A stretch of DNA of 64,000 bases. Source: JAMQKA01 sp043951865 (GTDB lineage: Bacteria > Bacteroidota > Rhodothermia > Balneolales > Balneolaceae). Location: the NCBI RefSeq assembly GCF_043951865.1, contig NZ_JBINJF010000007.1, positions 109,452 through 173,451 of the forward strand, given 5' to 3'. The notes below the pieces were generated by a model that saw only the letters and a list, made by a program, of their open reading frames with translations, searched no databases and had not been told where the DNA came from. Position numbers and translations under genes: made by a program. Shown one piece after another: positions 62,079-64,000 of the stretch; the first letter of the stretch is position 1, and each line of letters starts with the position of its first letter.

Positions 62079-62165
62079 CCAACGGTTTCCTTGCGCCGGT
62101 ATTACCCGGGTCAAGTTCAAGGGGTATGTTCTCAGCCCCAATAAAGGGGCACCCTCAACCACTGG
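62079..62165 (-). promoter_or_regulatory. TPP (THI-box) riboswitch
   Basis: On the minus strand the THI core is evident: GAGGGTGCCCC, GGGGCTGAGAA, ACCCCTTGAACTTGACC and GGGTAATACCGGCGCAAGG, all in the usual order. The P1 stem is 9 bp: CCAGTGGTT with AACCGTTGG (two G-U pairs), bounding 62079-62165. It ends only 10 nt before the TTG start of the MgtE-like gene, so TPP-bound P1 would directly cover the ribosome site. TPP riboswitches repress thiamine biosynthesis and transport genes when TPP is high. Confidence 0.9.
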
Positions 62166-62968
62166 CTTTCAATGCCGGCACTATTCAAGTGTCGGCAGAA
62201 GTTGGCCGTTTGTACACACTTTTGAGATTTCCTTGAACCGGAAGTTCTCGAAAAGAAGCCCTCGGCCGTTAATTCAGGGGTTGCCGTTAGCAACACCATA
62301 GTGCCGCTCACGACTGTACAAATTCAATATTTCAAAGACTCTCTTTAAGAACTATTGAAAATATAGAACCTGCCGATAAACCTATTTGTAATGTTTTTTC
62401 GTCAGCCAGTGTACAACTTTCACCTACACAAACAAATCAAAATAATGCGTTGTTTTGTTTAGACAGCCTTATCGAAATAGAAGAGAAGGATTTTTCATTG
62501 AGAGGTTTACTACCACATCCAAATGCATAGGCACATGATTGGATAGACTTAAAAATTCTATTTGGTCAGAGACCAGTCGAACTATGAAGTTTTCCACGGC
62601 CAATGGTGTCCAGAAAGTGATACAAGTAAGAGCCCCGCATGTAATAGTTCACTTTACAAAATTCCAAGGATTTATATCACACGCCTTGTCAATAAAATAA
62701 GCACTTCTTGATATCAAAATATTGTGAAATTTTAACCAGCAAGATAAACACCAATAAACATAAAGTTATGAACCGCTTAACTGTTTTGTTGTTTATGTAC
62801 CACTTGATGAAGTGGGAAAAGAATTTATGCATTCATCGAGTTCAGGATGAACAGATGAGAAACCGATATCAGAGGATGGGGTGGTTTGCGAAACGTCTGC
62901 AATACCAGGGAAACCAATTAATGATATATCTCTGATATGAGATCAATCATATAGATAGATCCATGCAC
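62166..62968. other. Intergenic region, one hairpin, no supported gene
   Basis: About 800 bp. GCCGGCACT (62174-62182) and AGTGTCGGC (62188-62196) form a 9-bp hairpin just upstream of the riboswitch. A 75-codon + frame at 62708-62935 has no recognisable features and is AT-rich; I do not call it. Nothing else is visible. Confidence 0.5.
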
Positions 62969-63813
62969 ATGACAACATTCCGAAACATATTTTTTCTGTT
63001 AGTAACGGCTACGCTTCTTCTGATTTTCTACAACAAAAAAGAACCCACAGTTTTTTTTAGAATATTTCCGGAATCAAGACTTCTTCAAGCAACTCTCAGC
63101 CCCTCCACTTTTTTAAGGATACGGTAAAGGTCAAGGACTATTTTAAGGTGATGGACAAAATCGTATTTCGATTTGACTCATTGCTCACCTACCCGATTTC
63201 TGAGCACTTGATCATTCGCAATAAATCCTGGATGATCGATTCACTGGCGGCTACCGATTATTATGACTTAAAGGAGCGGGGAATTACCAGCCTGAAACTG
63301 CTTTTCGAACAGACCTGGCTTGATCTGAACATACCTGAATTCAAACTCCGCATTTGGCAAAACGATAGCGTGATCCATGAATCCCCGGTGCGCGTGGGCA
63401 GCAATGAGCATAAGTACCTGGCCATGGCCGGCAGAGTTGTCGATCTGCGCACCCATACCGGGGAGGGAACCATCATCCGACACGTAAAAGAACCCACCTT
63501 TATCAATCCCGTCAACAATCACCCCTACCACGTCACCCGTCGGGACGATGGCGTAGAGACCGCGTTGCCCAACGTGCCGTGGCTGGAACCCGAAATAAAC
63601 GATCTGCGCTATGGCCAGCTTATCCACCCCATCACCAACATCGAAACCCTGGGCACCCCCTCTTCCAACGGCTGTATCGGCACCTCCGAGACGGCGGCCT
63701 GGTACCTGTATTATCACGCTCCGGTAGGCACGCACATTGTCATTCGGTATGATATGGAAGTTATCGACGAGAATGGGAATCCCATACGGCTGCAAAATCC
63801 ATACAATCGGTAA
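62969..63813 (+). pseudogene. Membrane-anchored L,D-transpeptidase family protein, apparent frameshift in a T run
   Basis: The catalytic domain (from ~63148) has HPITNIETLGTPSSNGCIGT with the S-x-G-C nucleophile motif and YYHAPVGTHIVIRYD, typical of YkuD L,D-transpeptidases that cross-link peptidoglycan. The usual R after the Cys is replaced (CIGTSE). Upstream, ATG 62969 begins a membrane anchor (MTTFRNIFFLLVTATLLLIF) in another frame; adding one T to the T6 run at 63109-63114 joins it to KDTVKVKDYFKVMDKIVFRF. So the true protein is ~282 residues. Without the correction only a GTG at 63148 could start a 221-residue product lacking the anchor. Confidence 0.75.
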
Positions 63814-64000
63814 GCTTACACTATCTGAACTCCTAAGCGTTGATCTACCGCGAGGATTATTTAGCCTTCCTCAATCGGGTATTAACATATGATCACCGGT
63901 TAAAATAGTTATTGGTTATTAGGAATTAGTTATTAGTTCAGCATTTTAGCCAAATAACTAATAAACCAGTAACAAATAACTAAACCGCGGCTCACAAATC
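63814..64000. repeat. AT-rich tail with short degenerate repeats
   Basis: After the L,D-transpeptidase stop the sequence drifts into imperfect ttagttatt / taactaata units (63906-63986), some in inverted orientation and able to pair. No gene is visible before the window ends. Confidence 0.4.

Noticed and set aside
62708..62935. 75-codon frame in the riboswitch-LD-transpeptidase gap
   Set aside because: AT-rich, no recognisable motif, no coupling to neighbours.

Overview
The window reads as chromosomal DNA of a Bacteroidota-like (FCB group) bacterium, most likely near the Balneolales/Rhodothermota. The evidence is a subtilase with a type IX secretion C-terminal domain, a SusC/SusD pair with an ECF sigma factor and a FecR anti-sigma, a DUF4292 lipoprotein, a YpdA-type reductase, weak Shine-Dalgarno usage with several TTG starts, and a TTTG-N19-TAnnTTTG promoter. 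The order-level placement is inference from gene content; no 16S gene is present.

Positions 1-32400 are ordinary, dense chromosome. In order: a truncated Ppx/GppA phosphatase, a secreted subtilase, an acyl-CoA thioesterase, a YheT hydrolase, YpdA, a candidate structured RNA, purS-clpS-purQ, lptB, a rhodanese and a ThuA protein. A minus-strand block follows: PQQ-type sugar dehydrogenase, gamma-glutamyltransferase, a small membrane protein, an envelope operon (TPR protein, DUF4292 lipoprotein, EnvC), a BtuF-like protein, fructosamine kinase and LMW phosphatase. After it come ileS, a DksA-like protein, lspA, ribBA, yajC, a methyltransferase and the fatty-acid oxidation pair fadJ/fadI.

Positions 32411-45100 hold the most unusual object. 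An intact tRNA-Val(TAC) overlaps a 72-bp perfect repeat (32441-32512) that recurs at 45029-45100, and the repeats bracket a 12.6-kb element whose genes all lie on the minus strand. From the integrase end inward it carries: a tyrosine integrase, an orphan ORF, an AlpA-like regulator, an initiator gene with four 15-bp iterons and an AT-rich flank (a lambda-O-style origin), a DnaB-like helicase, a Mu gpF-like minor head protein, many small ORFs, a coiled-coil protein, an HGG zinc-finger protein, three tandem proteins sharing an MRLxxLI N-terminus, a tail-fibre-like protein, a proteasome-fold protein and a Doc toxin with a small partner gene. I see no large terminase, portal, major capsid, tape measure or lysis gene. 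That pattern suggests a phage satellite rather than a full prophage.

Right of the element is a decayed zone (lipoprotein, gene remnant, broken fic gene), then an ECF sigma / FecR / SusC / SusD cassette ending in a strong terminator, facing a secreted purple-acid-phosphatase-like enzyme. The right end (56-64 kb) looks accessory: a coiled-coil protein, a PRC-barrel protein, a HEAT-repeat protein, a second-type GroEL without groES, a phosphoribosyltransferase, an MgtE-family transporter directly behind a TPP riboswitch, and an L,D-transpeptidase-like protein. The last two each carry an apparent single-base deletion.
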